A DNA stretch of 64,000 bases from Rhynchonema sp. JSB1_4 (GCA_030248065.1 JASAMV010008781.1:149564-213563); one strand, 5' to 3'; positions 49,539-62,129 are shown, counted from the first letter of the stretch. The notes: a model not told the origin generated them from the sequence alone. Numbers and translations: made by a program.

Positions 49539-52500
49539 ATGCATTTACGAACCACTTCAAACGTGCGTTTCTTCATGGTGCTTGTGTGCCTTCTGACAAC
49601 TTCACTGGCCACCCGGATCAGTATCAGCGATAAGAAGTATGGTTAGTGAACTCATTTGTGTTGTTACAAAAAAACTCATTTGGCTATAAACTTATAATGC
49701 TTATCGAGCGTGAAATCTGATCATTCACGCTTCTCCCAAAAAGATTGAATTTTGACAAGTTCGGGAGGAATAGGAATTCAAAATATTTTGAAATCTCAAA
49801 CTTCTGTATCAAGATGGGGACCCCATTCGTACCCTAATCACGACAATAAAAAATGTCTAATTTCAGCACATGTGACCGAATGCACAGACACGGGCCTAAT
49901 GTTCGCCTTGGACGCTCAGGCACTCAACGGCAGTGTGGTTAATATTAGATGTGTAACATCGGCCAACAACAATAAAACGTGTCAATACGAAAATGTGGCG
50001 GCGGGAGATTTGAATTTCATGCCGTATGAAGCGTGCGCCATACCGGTGCTGTATTTGGTGAGATTCGTTTGTCGTATTGGAATTTATTCACGAACATCCT
50101 AAACCAGGTCATTTTTGTAGTGCGGTTGGCACATGGCCAGCTTGTAGTGGCGACTTTCGGCAATTGTCCATTGACTAAGCGTTGTGAGTATGGCATAATC
50201 AATCCAAATTCGCTTCAATTTACATTAGGTGGTACACGGACATTAGGGTGCACATATGAGCCAGCACTGTTCAAGCTCAGCTACCTAAGTGTGCAGATTG
50301 ACTGACGTCTAGGCTCCTGTCCCTTTCAAGTGACCAACTTTTTCAGGAGCCGTTCGTGTACTACGCGGAGGCCGAGTGGGCAGCAACCGACAGACATGGG
50401 CACGAGACACACTTTCTGGTCAGTTGCACTTATCCAGCCAGGAAATTATCGGACACGGAGACTCACATCACGCAGAAAGGGTTGGTTAGATACATGATGC
50501 CTTGGTATGTAGTTTTAACTGCAGAAAGTCAGGGCTGATTCCTACAGGGCCGTATGCTTTGAGGTGACTGACGAGCTGCAAGACGAAAATCAGGGTGTAT
50601 ACGTCAGTATAGCACGGAAGTATGCAACAGCAAAACAAAGAAGACATCCTGGCATTAGCTTATTGGCGACATATTCACAAGATAGCTTACGTATTCAATA
50701 GTGTTTGTGTGGGGAAAAAAATTCGCAACGCAGACTGAAACATCAGCAGGTCAGATTATCGGAAATTTTGCTATACCTGTAGTGTTAAAATCGGGGGTGC
50801 TGGCGTGAGCGCGTGTGTTGGGCTTTTGCTAATTTTATTAATGCGATAATGTCGTATACCCGCCGGCACAAAACGCTGAAAAAAATCAGCCCGATCGGTG
50901 CAGCAGAAAGTGTTTTTCCAGCCACCCGAGAAAGAGGGGTGTCCGCGTTCCCAATTTTCTGGTCATTTTGGTTTTTAGTTATCTCCTCCTAGGAAACTGA
51001 ATGAAGTCAGGCAAGTTGTATAGTCCAGCCACCAGCTCATGAGACGACTTTTTTTAAAGCTTGCTTGGCCGCATTCAAAAATGCTCCAGATACACGTGTT
51101 TTCGCAAACAAAAGAAAGAGATTGGCTGAGGGAGATGATGACAAGTTCCAGCTGGCTGACCTCAATTTGTTGCGTGTTTACGCGAACAGCAGCGTTGTTC
51201 AACACACAAATGTTTTGGGAGTCAAAAGGGAATTTACGCACCGAGTGGAGAGCGTGTTTTTAAAAAATACGTGCGTTTCTCTTTCTTTCATTTTCGAAAT
51301 ACGTGGAACCGGAACATTGTTGGATCCGCACAAGCCAATTTCAAAAAAGTCGTCTCATGAGTCCGTGGTTGGACTATATATCAATCGACTCGTCTGGTTG
51401 TGGAGGTGTCCTAGACAGAGCCCGATTTTTGAAACATCGCTTCTATCGCGAGAAATCGGCGATTTGGCGAATTAGCAGTTCTGAGTTCTGATTGGCTGCA
51501 TGACGTCATTGCGGAGCTGGCTGCTGATTGGCTGTTGTTGACGCGCGCGCGTGTGCGTTGCTTTCCGCGTGTTTTCTGTTCCTTTTTGGCCTTGTTTTTT
51601 GTCAGAAACGGCAGCGAGTTGATTGTAAGTTTAAACATCGCTCAATTTAGTAAAACACAAAGCCTAGGCTTAAGCTTAAGCAAAGCCTAAGCTTGAAAAA
51701 CCTAAGGCCGATCAGGTCAATTTTGATTTTGTTCCATTTTAGCTTTGTGAGTCCAAGCTGAGTGAAAGTTTTTATTTTTTCAGAATCGACGTTGTTTGAC
51801 AATTGAATGCCATATTATAGAGACCGGAAATCGACCCAGAAAAGTCGGCAAAAATTCCGGCCCGGCCACATTCCTGCAGGTCTCTCCTCGGCCCCCCGGC
51901 CAAGCCTTTTCAGCAATCAATTGAGTCAGATGTGGGATCGTCCGGAGGCAGGGTTCATCGGGCCGGGTTAGGTCGTTGCCCGCTTCACCCCGAGGTCGGC
52001 CCGGCCCGTCCATGGATGCCCGGCGCCGTTTTTTCCACTTTTTTATGTTTTTTAGCAGGCTCGGCCGCCTCCTCGCGCCGGGCCGCGTTTTGGGCTATTG
52101 GTTCGGGCCGGTTTGGGTCGGCCGGGCCGGGTTTGGGCTCGTCCGCCGCCACCCGCCTATTGCGCCTCTCTTCTTATTTTTCTAGCCGGCCCGCAACCCG
52201 CGCAGGTCTGCCCGCGCCCGATTTTTTTCGATTTTTTTGCGTGGCTATCCAGTACCAATCCTTGCGAAAACCGCGTTTTTTTTAAACCACGATTTTTTTC
52301 AATATTTGGCATCGCCCGCCACCCGCCATGGAACCTCGGCCGGCCCGGCCTGGCGCGCAATGCGGGGAGCGCTCCCGATGTTTGGCAGGCACGTGGTCCC
52401 CCACCCCCCCCCCCCCCCCGTTTCCCCCGCCCCCTTTTTGCAGAAAGCAGCGCGTGATGGATTTAAACTTCGTGTTTCAGTTCACTATAATATCTATTAT

Positions 52501-55158
52501 TATTTGCTTGTTATCAATATCGTAAATTGTATGCTAAAAAGAGATAATAAAGGCGTGTTTTTCGACCCAAAAGAAGTCAAAAAATGACAAAAAGGAAGGA
52601 GAAGAGAGAGAAGGAGGTTGGAATGTTTGGTTTGATGTCAGATGGAGATAAGCCGGTAGGGCGGTTTTGGCTTGTTCGGGCCGAGATTTGGGGTTTGTAT
52701 TTGGTTCAAAGCAAAAATGAGGTCTGAGCAAAATCAGTCGTTATTTTAATAGAAAGAGAAAAAAATGGGGAAAATAGACAAAGAGAAAAAAAGTGGATGG
52801 ACAGAAGAACGGGAGGAGGCAAAGGTTGTTTTGATTTATTTTTACGGTTTTTTTTACATGAGCAAGTTTGTAGGAGCACCATATAGCTTCAAGGGAGTTT
52901 CTAAGAGATTGTTTTTTGTTGTATAAAGCATGGTTATTTTTTTTTGTTTTTCGCTCGTCTCTGGGGATGGTTTGTTTCTAGTTTACCGGTTGTTTGGTTT
53001 TTCTTATTTATTTCCTTCACAGAAACGGATGGAGAAAAAGAAAGAGGATAGGTAGAGAAAGCGCCCATTGTGGTGAGGTTTTTTGTGGTTATTTTATTTT
53101 TTGGTTTTAATGTAATTATCGTCTTTAGTCTAATGTAGGGGAGGAGTAAAAACAGGGAAACCAAAGGTGGAGAGGGAGTGTTTTTTTTATTATTTAGGGG
53201 GAGGGGGGGGGGGGTTGGTGAGAGAAAGGGGGGTGGGGGGGGGGGGGGGGGGCTGTCGTGTTTTTTTCTGTGGGGGGGCCGGCGGCCGTTGTTTCTTCTT
53301 TTCTTCTCCCTTTCTTTGGTTGTTGTTTCTTCCTTTGTCGTCGGTCTGTGGTTTCTTGCTATTCCGTAGCCTGGCTCCCTGACAATTTATATCTCGGTGA
53401 TCGGATCTGTCATGCTGCGAACGAGGTTTACGCTGCGTGAAATGAGTGAGAATGAGAAATTTCAAAATATCCATATTCAGAAAAATCATGAAACTAAAGT
53501 ACCGATCCGATCACCGAGCTTGATTCTGGCCAGGCATATTTTTATCGCGTGCTGTATTCAACCATTTGTATTTGAAACATCACCAACCATGCAGCGAGAT
53601 CCACGACGGCGGTCACGGTGCGTCGACAGCTGAGGCAATGGTGACCACCCAGTTCGTTATCGATGGACACGACACCGATGCCGTGGAGTTGGGCAAAGAG
53701 TTGACGTTCGATCTGAATCTGAAAAAGGGTATCATACATAATTCCTATTACAATTTATGAATGCGACGAGAGATAAAATTCCATGTCATCAGGAACCTAT
53801 GCAGCCATACGACCGTGGCAGTGCAAGTTCACTACGGGTAATGGCGCGCCGGGTGCGCTGGAGATTGAGTTTGTCAGAGATGGGTAAGTGCTGGGGCGCG
53901 CTTTGGTCTTAGTCATGGTTCATGTTGCCGGCCATTGTTTTCTTGCCAATTGACAATATATAGTGAAAATAAAATTTTGGGATCAGGATTTGAGTGGGAC
54001 CGGGATAGCTATTTGAGCAAAAAAATGTTTCGTGATATTTGTGTCTAAAATTTTCAAACCTTGCTGGTGGAGTCCATACGCAGTCGGGGACTGAATAGTG
54101 GGCGGACTATAATGAAAAAAGTTGTGCACGCATTTTTTACCTCTGGCAGCTGTCCGTCAATGACGATTGAGCACGTGATCGATCGTATGCGTCGCATCAA
54201 TGACCATCATTACCAGCTGCATTTCACCGCATTCCGCATGGGCGACAGCACCCAACTGCATGTCCAGTGCACCGTACAGCTGTGTCATCAGGCGCATCGC
54301 TGTCAGGCAAAACCGGTTGGCATCTTCTCTTACTATTCAGCTCACTTTCCACATTTCTGAAGCTGCATTTTGTTTAAAGGCATTTCAGTGGAAGAGACTA
54401 CACCCATTAGGATCGAACGTTCGTAGGGATTTTCTGTCATAAATACTAAAATTTCTGACGGATTCGGCAAGTAAGTTGATTGAGAAATAATTTGCTTTGC
54501 GAATTTGGATTTCTGGAGAACTCGCGAAACATATACCGTAAGTCACAAAGTTGATGCGTCCAGTATAATACTGTAAATCCAGTTCAAATCCCCAGGTTGG
54601 ATGATGTTTCACAATAAGATCTGCATCACATGGCAAAAACCTTGCAGGATTGCTGGCATCATGATGCAGACACATTCCACACCGAAGCCCCTGCCCCCAC
54701 ACATCACACTGATCACGCACTCATCGATGACTACACTGATGGTGGACGAACGAAGGAGTACCCTGATTCGACGCAGCCGAATGACGTCAGAAAAAAGTTG
54801 GTGTCAGTCAATTTAATTTGTTCCATTTTGTGCATTTGATAAAAGAAATAATTTCAAAGACGAGACAATCACGATGATCAGCCGCAGGCGGACGAAATGA
54901 AAGTGCTCGAGAAGAAATTGCGCATTCTCGACGCGCATGTGCAAGGTTGGACACTCTATACTTGACTTGCACACATAAGTTCCCTCAATAATCAAAATGA
55001 CAATCGATCGACAATCGCCAGATCAATGCATCAGTAATCTATCGGCCGCAGCCATCTATTCGTCGATATCGGTGATCGCAGTGCTCCTATTGGCTGTGGT
55101 CATCCTGCTGGTGATTGTGTTGGTGCGAAAACGCAAATGTGACAGAAATATTATTTGA
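49539..55158 (+). CDS. Zona pellucida (ZP) domain membrane protein B
   Basis: Exons joined in phase: 49539-49641, 49867-50057, then a tentative exon from 50108, 50347-50480, 53595-53728, 53793-53883, 54150-54315, 54648-54796, 54860-54945 and 55022-55158. Signal peptide around FFMVLVCLLTTSLA. ZP-N has HVTECTDTGLMFALDAQA and HETHFLVSCTYPA; ZP-C has GDSTQLHVQCTVQLC and AHRC. A His/Asp-rich linker, a charged segment (EMKVLEKKLRIL), the helix AVLLLAVVILLVIVLV and a short basic tail follow. The third exon (VIFVVRLAHGQLVVATFG) fits ZP-N but its donor phase is unresolved. Intron positions and phases match gene A in the core. The 3.1 kb intron 50481-53594 holds a MITE and low-complexity DNA. Confidence 0.9.
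51019..51378. mobile_element. MITE with TATAGTCC inverted ends, copy 2
   Basis: Left end TATAGTCCAGCCACCAGCTC followed by ATGAGACGACTTTTTT; right end is the near complement, AAAAAAGTCGTCTCATGAG then GGACTATA. TA at both edges. Same terminal sequence as the element at 10108-10437 but a different core. It lies in ZP-B intron 4. The core is non-coding, although it is open in some frames. Confidence 0.85.
51880..53400. other. Low-complexity island in ZP-B intron
   Basis: Composition departs sharply from the surroundings. At 51.88-52.45 kb it is GC-rich, with GGCCCGGCC-type runs and a C17-like tract near 52405. From 52.55 to 53.15 kb it is purine-rich (AAGGAGAAGAGAGAGAAGG). At 53.19-53.28 kb there are long poly-G tracts. 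Open frames here are low-complexity and not credible genes. Confidence 0.7.
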
Positions 55159-55597
55159 ATTTAGAGAACTTGAACCTTTGAGGTCTTTGTTTTCAGTGGC
55201 CTTTTAGTCTCAAGTTAGGTTACGCGAACTTTTCTTTGCGTAACGATCACGGTTATATCGAATTGTTCTTTTCATTATTAAATTAGTCTTCTTTTCATTG
55301 TCAAAGGCAGTTTGTTTTCTAATTTTAATCTAACATGGTGGCGGATTTTTTTCGCACATACAGTACTGCTTAGTTGCATGATTGGTTGCAAAAAGTTTTG
55401 TCATGATTTATAGTCATTGTGTCCGACGAATAATTATTTACATTGGAAACAACAAGTTTTTATGCTTCCCAATGACCAGTTCAAGCTATAAATGCAACCA
55501 ATAATCTACACAATAAAATATAAAAATAAGCAAGTGACAAACATTTTATTGTTTGACAATTTTTTATTTTCTTTTATACATACATCAAAATTCAAAA

Positions 55598-56097
55598 TCA
55601 TTTCGGCTTTTCAGTGGTAGTCGTTGTATTTGCATTCATCGAGCTGGCCGGCATGTATTCGTTGCACAAATCTGAGACAGATTTATTCTTACTCGAAATA
55701 TTCGCGATTGATAAAAGGTAGAAAAATCCCAGAAAGTAACGAAACACCAACCAGTTTCGCAGCAATACACGGCCAATCCTCTATCATTTGGTTCTGAATG
55801 CGGAATGGTGATAAAGTTGGTCACGCCCTTTTTCGGCAACAGCAAGTCGCCCCACTGATGTCCGCAGGCCACATTGGCACAATGTTTGTTCGTATGCCCA
55901 TTTTGAGAATGGAAAAAGTGCAGACACGAAGCACACCCATTGACGGTATCGGTCAGGTCCGGGTAGGCTCGGTGGCATGCGATGCCTTTGGCTGGGTTCT
56001 CTGATGAGGACGTGATTTCAGTTTCGTTCGATTCTTGGGTTGACGTCACATTCAGAATACAACCGAACAGCAGCAGTGCGAATACAGGCAGAAACAT
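55598..56097 (-). CDS. Ly6/three-finger-type secreted protein
   Basis: Two exons join in phase: 56097-55752 and 55671-55598, 139 residues. The start at 56097 gives a clean signal peptide (MFLPVFALLLFGCILNVTS). A linker with N-x-S/T sites follows, then a Cys-rich domain (GIACHRAYPDLTDTVNGCAS, KHCANVACGHQWGD). It closes with the Ly6 signature CCETDLCN, which only appears after removal of the 80-base intron. The tail is Thr-rich and polar, without a GPI-type hydrophobic end, so a secreted form is likely. Ly6 proteins bind receptors or ligands at the cell surface; no specific partner can be inferred. Longer upstream in-frame starts exist but lack a signal peptide context. Confidence 0.85.
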
Positions 56098-56921
56098 GAT
56101 GAATCGTGCTGGTTGGTAAACTGATTGAAAGTTGTTCTTTAGGAACAATCGAAATGAAATGATAGTGAGAAAAATCATGCACGTGAGACATTCGTTGATA
56201 CTTGACGTCCTATAACTGGTGTCTGTTGCAGTTTCGAACGCCTGTGACATGACAATAACTACAGTATGTGTTGATGCCAATAACGGGTGCCGTGCCGTAA
56301 CGTTAATACCGTGTTGTTGTCACGAACATTCATTTCATTCTTTGCATCAGAGCATTACAATTCCAAATGCTTTCACGACGGCACTGGGACAAGAAGCGTG
56401 ATGTCGTTTTGCACCACCGTGCTATTATAGTATTGATTGATAGTATAGCTTTGATGACTGTTTTGTGCAAAGGCTGCAATAACATGGAGAGGCGTGAGAC
56501 GGCCACCCTCATAAACAAAAGATCATGGGAACGAAATCTGATTCAGCAAAAGTGATGAAGTACCTCGTATGTATACAGTGGTGAGTTGCACAGCCGAGCC
56601 ACAATAAAGGAATAATTCACGTCTTAAACAATTGGTTGATATCAAACATAGTGACGGGATCGAAACTTGGTCACGTCACGTGCGATTTTTGCTCTGGAGC
56701 CACTATGCTCGACCACCCAACAACTTCTATGCTGGTCGAAGTTAGCGGCATCACTAAATTTCTCAACATCCTCTCAAGACGGTCGTTCCGATCACCAAGT
56801 TTGATACCACACTACACTTTATACGAAACCATGAATAGTAGTGCAATGTGCTGCGATTTGGGCATAGTTGAAGAAATAAAGCATAATGACATAAGCATAA
56901 GCACATGCCAGTTTATGATCA

Positions 56922-58604
56922 TTACCTTAACGGATGGAAAGCATGATTTACAGGTTGCATCACAGGTTGTACGTTTGGGTAACAAAGGGCATATTGGTAC
57001 TGAACGCGCACAAATTCGTTCATGTAAGCACTCTGCTCTGTTACAATGCCTCCATGACCTGGAACCGCCAAACTAAATGGACTTGGATCTTGTTTCTTCA
57101 ATGGCTGACATTTCAGTTCCAGCTTTGGGGCGTGTAAGACGGTGAGTCGTAGCTCATAAGCAAAGGTCAACATGTAGACCATGAAGAAGAAAACCAGCAA
57201 CCATTCACCAGTGGTCAGTGCTAGATGAGCTCCATAACCCTGGTCATAACAAAGTTCATTTTTTTCAGACACGGTTATTGTGTTCAAATTTCGAAACATG
57301 TAACTGACTGACCACATCATCTGGTAAGAAGCGCAAAGGATATGTCAATGTCATGGTGCTTTCTGTCGTTGTTCCCGTGATGGCTGCATTTGCTATTTGA
57401 CCGTTCATAATCTGCTCCGCAATCAACACTGAAATGGCAGGTGTCATAACAGACACAAGAAATAATAAAATATACAATCATTACATAGATTTTAAAAGTC
57501 GTTATCTTGCTACAAGTTCCGTCCGGAAGATCGCTAAACCATTTCAGTCAAGAAAAACGAAAAGTCCATGAAACATCACCACCGACTCTGTATGCCAGCA
57601 CAAGTGGCCAAAGTGCAGAGCGCAAATCTAATGTGACACAACCATTTAATGTGCACCCACGCGTCCATCACGTGCGTGTAGGCCGTTTGTGCCCAAATGT
57701 AAACGGTCCCAAGCCCAAATGCGATGTAGGCAGACATCCAATGCACTTGCGTCACGGTGGCATTCTGAAGTTTTGATCAGAGCTTGTGATGTGAACTCTG
57801 CATTTGTGCCGATGTCAAACGTATTAGTCAGGAGTGGCTCATTCTGGCATGAGAAAGACCCTACCAAAAGAATCACCGCGTTTGACAGCGCGGTTTGAAA
57901 GTTATTCAGGCCACAAAGAGACATTTTGGAAACGAGTGAGCGAGACAGTTTGGCACGTGAAGAAAAGATGTTGCTTTAAACTTGCTTGCTTGACCACTTC
58001 ACTTGCCTGGGACAGCTGCAAATTTTTGAAGCTTGTGTTCAACATTATTGAGTTATACAAATGCTCACAGAACGTTTGGTACCTGAAAGTTGCCGACCAG
58101 ACTGGTGAAGAATGCGGCTACCCAGCCCATGACCAGCATAACCAAACTGAGACTTCTCCAAATGCTTCCGCGATAGAAATCCATCGATTCGTCAGAATAA
58201 AACGCAAGAATCTGACGATGCCGTAGATAAATGCACAACGCCACTGGAATATCGTCATCGTTAAATCGATTAAAGCTATAAAAAGTATACAAACGGCTTA
58301 CGAAGCAATGCGAACATGTTGACAAACTGTCCGAAGAAGCAGCTCTCCGGCACCTGGACACCCCCATCACTGGAAAAGTTTAAAAAAGTATCGAAACTTT
58401 TAAGTTAAACTTTCAAATTCAGTTCAATTTGCAAGCACTGTAGACAGGTACTTGTGAAACATATGAACATGGCACAAACCTAATGTACGGCCACACCGCG
58501 TCAATGTGACCATACCACACGCCAACCACGTACGGCACAAACAGACTTGCGACACCAGTGACAAACGCGAACACTGGAATCAACCAGACGCTCTCCATCG
58601 CCAT
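56922..58604 (-). CDS. DRAM-like (Frag1/DRAM/Sfk1) six-helix membrane protein, copy 1
   Basis: Six exons join in phase: 58604-58480, 58369-58302, 58243-58083, 57764-57587, 57428-57313 and 57239-56922 (stop TAA), 321 residues. The family core is clear: WLIPVFAFVTGVASLFVPYV, then the signature PYISDGGVQVPESCFFG across the first splice junction, CIYLRHRQI, GWVAAFFTSLVGNFQ, VHWMSAYIAFGLGTVYIW and TTGEWLLVFFFMVYMLTFAY. DRAM proteins sit in lysosomal or plasma membranes and modulate autophagy; Frag1/PGAP2 relatives act on GPI anchors. This copy has a longer C-terminal tail than usual. All six exons correspond one to one with the divergent neighbour at 59654. Confidence 0.93.
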
Positions 58605-59653
58605 TTTTTAATCCCTTAGATGAAACTACAAGAGCTTTATGACCACATCAATCTTGCAATGATTTGGCTATAGTTCCCGTTTTCGCGTTTGACGCAACAG
58701 AAATACTGGTGATTTGCTCTGATCCCACACCTACCATGCTTACACACAGATATTTCGGCTTTGGCCAGTCTTACTAATCAAAATCACCATATGTTTAGCT
58801 GACTGTTCCAAACTGCTTTGACTCTTAGAAACATGTCGACAAACGAAGCGAACGCAAACGTTTCTCAGCACCACGATTATCAGTCACTAAGGGTATAGCA
58901 TGGCCCGCATGAATTACAATAATGGACAGTCTTGACTCTTGATTGGACAATGTGCCAGGTATTGCACATTCTCCATCAGCATTAGCATTGTACAGTGCGT
59001 AAGTCAAACTGTCCGACCAACTGTTATGACAGAACAAGAGTATGCTGGCCGCTCTTACGCGTCATTGGTGGGGTCATGCACATGATGATGACCTGGTGCA
59101 CCATCAGCCTGTGAATACGGGATCAACAAGAAAGCACCTGCATATTGCTGCGATCTACGAACGGCCGTATAATTTCCAGCTCCTTATTTGCTCAACATTT
59201 GTCAGGTCGCCACGTTCCATGATCTTTATCACGTTGTCGTCAAACCTTGCATTGATTTGTTGTGATCAATTTCAAAACTGTCCTGACGTTAGCCGTTCAA
59301 TGCAAAAAATGGTCATTGAGTGAATCATTATAGCACCACAAATGCTACGACAAACACGTATGGTGGTTACAGCAAACATGAACAAAATCCATAAGTTGTG
59401 ATATGAAAATGATGATAACAAACTGGTTGATAAACTCACTATTAGCTTTTCAGTGACGTTGGTGTATAATGCTGTGTTGTATATTATGTGATGTGTCACT
59501 TGTCACACTCGGTAGAGTGGTGTCCTGCCTGTATAAATCTTGGGCTTGGCTCGCGGTATGAGACAGCCTTTTATCAAAAAAGCGTCCAAAGCGCAACATT
59601 GAGCAGTCATTTTAACTATTCAGAAATAGATCACGCACCAGCACAGCGCGGAA
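58605..59653. promoter_or_regulatory. Shared divergent promoter interval of the DRAM pair
   Basis: 1,049 bases between the head-to-head start codons. No gene seen. It must hold both promoters, possibly shared. I see no clear TATA box at a defined distance from either start. Confidence 0.4.
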
Positions 59654-61349
59654 ATGGCAATTGACAAGGTCTGGTTGATTCCGGTTGCCGGGTTTGTGAC
59701 CGGTGTTGTCAGTCTGTTTGTGCCTTACGCAATTGGGGCATCCATCGGTGACATTGACGCTGTATGGCCGTACATCAGGTGGGTTCGTCGTTATCGAGTT
59801 CCCATACTGTCAAGCACGCGCTTTCTCGAGACACTAGCCATAAGAAACCACATATTTTATTGGTTGTGTGTGGTTTCGAGCATTTGCCTCGTCCCGATGT
59901 TTGTCAATTATAATTGTTTCAGTGACGGAGGCGCAAAGCCGCCAGAAAGCTGTATTTTCGGTCAGCTGCTCAACACCTTTGCTTTATTCCGTACGTTCGC
60001 GATAATTTTCGCTGATCGCAGTGAAGGAAAATTTGACGTGAAAGAAATCATTTTCAGTCGCTTTGTGCATGTACTTACGGCATCGCCAGATCGTCACATT
60101 CTACTGGCATCTATTGAAACGAAATGGAAAAGTCTGGCGAAGGCTCAGTCTGGCACTTCTGATCATGGGTTGGGTGGCCGCACTTGGAACCAGTATGGTC
60201 GCCAACTTTCAGGTTTAATTGGTTTATCAGACCGTACCGTAAATCGTTGCACAATCGAGGTGACCTTTTCAGGAAACGTCAGTGATCCAGGTGCACTGGG
60301 CATCAGCCATCATTGCATTCGGCCTTGGCACGATCTACATTTGGGCACAAACCGTGTATTCGTATCTGATGCGACCACGGATGCACACAAAGTGGCTTTG
60401 TCATATCAGACTCATCATTTGCACGCTGGCAACTTGTGCGGGCATACAAAGTTGGTGATGTTTCATGTGAGCTGACAGGCGAGTTTCACAGCAGCTGCTG
60501 GTTATGCCTTGTCCTAGCATGCTGCTATCAAATCTGTGGATTGAAAGTCTCGAATCCAGTGGTAATGGAACAACCATTACGCGCAGCAGAGCTTTGTGGC
60601 AATAAATCATAGACTGTGACTACGACACTCCACTCTTTGTAAAATAGGTAGAGTTCAAAAGTTGTTCCTGCTAATGCTATTCCGACATCCCCGCCCTGTG
60701 CAGTGTTTGTTGCGAGTCGAGTACTGAGCGCACAGAAGGCGGACGCAGCCAAACACGGACCAACGACAACAACATCGATGACAACGACCACACGCGCTAA
60801 ATATCCGTCACACTATACACCCGGCGACGTGGTGAGTGACATTGGAATGATGTTTCATTAAGGCCCATGTCAAACCGTCAGTAATTTCGACCGTCTTGTT
60901 TCTTGTACACAACTGTTCGGAAACAACTTTTACGCTGGTGAAATTAATGACAACGTATTATCCATAAATCCTGAAGCAAGGTTGTTACCAAGCAGTCACG
61001 AACAAGACCAGACCCGGTCAACCAAATAAAGTTTGATTCACCCATTTCTTTTATGTCCACCGGTATGCATATGCTTTCATCATTCCGCCAGGGCTACGAG
61101 GCGCATCTGGCGGTGACCACAGGCGAATGGCTGCTGGTTCTCTTCTTCATGGTCTACCTGTTGACGTATGCGTACGAACTGCGACTCACCGTGTTGCATG
61201 CGCCAAAGTTGGAATTAAAACGAAGAACGTTGAAGAAATTCGAACATCACGTGTACTGTGTGGCCGGGCATGAGAATCCGATTGTTGAAGACAATAATGG
61301 TATAACGAACCCCACGTTGCAATTGGAACCCTATGATCTGAGAGTTTGA
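59654..61349 (+). CDS. DRAM-like (Frag1/DRAM/Sfk1) six-helix membrane protein, copy 2
   Basis: Six exons join in phase: 59654-59778, 59923-59990, 60058-60212, 60273-60450, 60704-60831 and 61092-61349, 303 residues. It has the same landmarks as the minus-strand copy: WLIPVAGFVTGVVSLFVPYA, PYISDGGAKPPESCIFG, CMYLRHRQI, GWVAALGTSMVANFQ, AIIAFGLGTIYIWAQ and TTGEWLLVLFFMVYLLTYAY. Exons 1, 2 and 4 have identical lengths in both copies. Introns 4 and 5 each have TGATGTTTCA within about 16 bases of their donors. The loop exon (60704-60831) is Thr-rich. Role as for the neighbour. Confidence 0.93.
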
Positions 61350-62129
61350 TTATAGTGCATATGTCTAAACGCATAGAATGAGCAGAATGCAACGATCGCG
61401 AAGGACATCTTTGGATGGCTAGCGCCGCTGAAAACACAGCTGTTATTGGTTGATGTATGTATAGTTGCCTGGTTGCAAAAGAAAACACTTATTACTATTT
61501 TTAAAAGAACAAAGAGCGCTTATTTCGTTTCTTTGGTTGACAGAACCGACAGAATCAAGCATTTTCTCACGACATTATTGTACGGGGGCTGAAATTCAGG
61601 TCGCCCATACTACATGTTGAAAACAATGTCACAGGGAATGGAAAGCAACTGGTTTGCTTGTCCGTTACAAGTAACAAATTGGTTATTACAATTTCAATAT
61701 TCGTAATATTAAACGAAGATCGCACCTTGATTAAAATGGTTTCAATTTCTTTGCAAGTCTCTGGTAGATGAGTTTTCCGCATTCGTATTATAAACACCCT
61801 TTGCAAGGGGTATGCAAATGATCACAGTTTTTTTGTCAAAGTGAGAAACATTCGTCCGTCATTTACGCTTCCCCCACACGACCCAGATTTACATTGTCAG
61901 CACATCCCAAAAGTTCACCGATTCTACATGTGCATGTACATATGTACATTGTGCAACTCAATCATCAAGGTTTCAATTGAGAGCGGCACGCAGTCACATA
62001 TACACGCACGGAACTTGAAAATTTGACGGAGTCAAAGATATTCCGTGGTAGCGTAGTTTATTTCACTCCGTCAAGATTCGTTCCAAGTTCCGGCTTTCAC
62101 ACTCCTAACCAGTTTGTGATCAGAATACA
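61350..62129. other. Intergenic
   Basis: No gene or repeat recognised. Confidence 0.5.

Noticed and set aside
51932..53489. Pro/Gly/Arg-rich open frames
   Set aside because: Low-complexity GC and poly-G sequence inside an intron; frames on both strands look alike.
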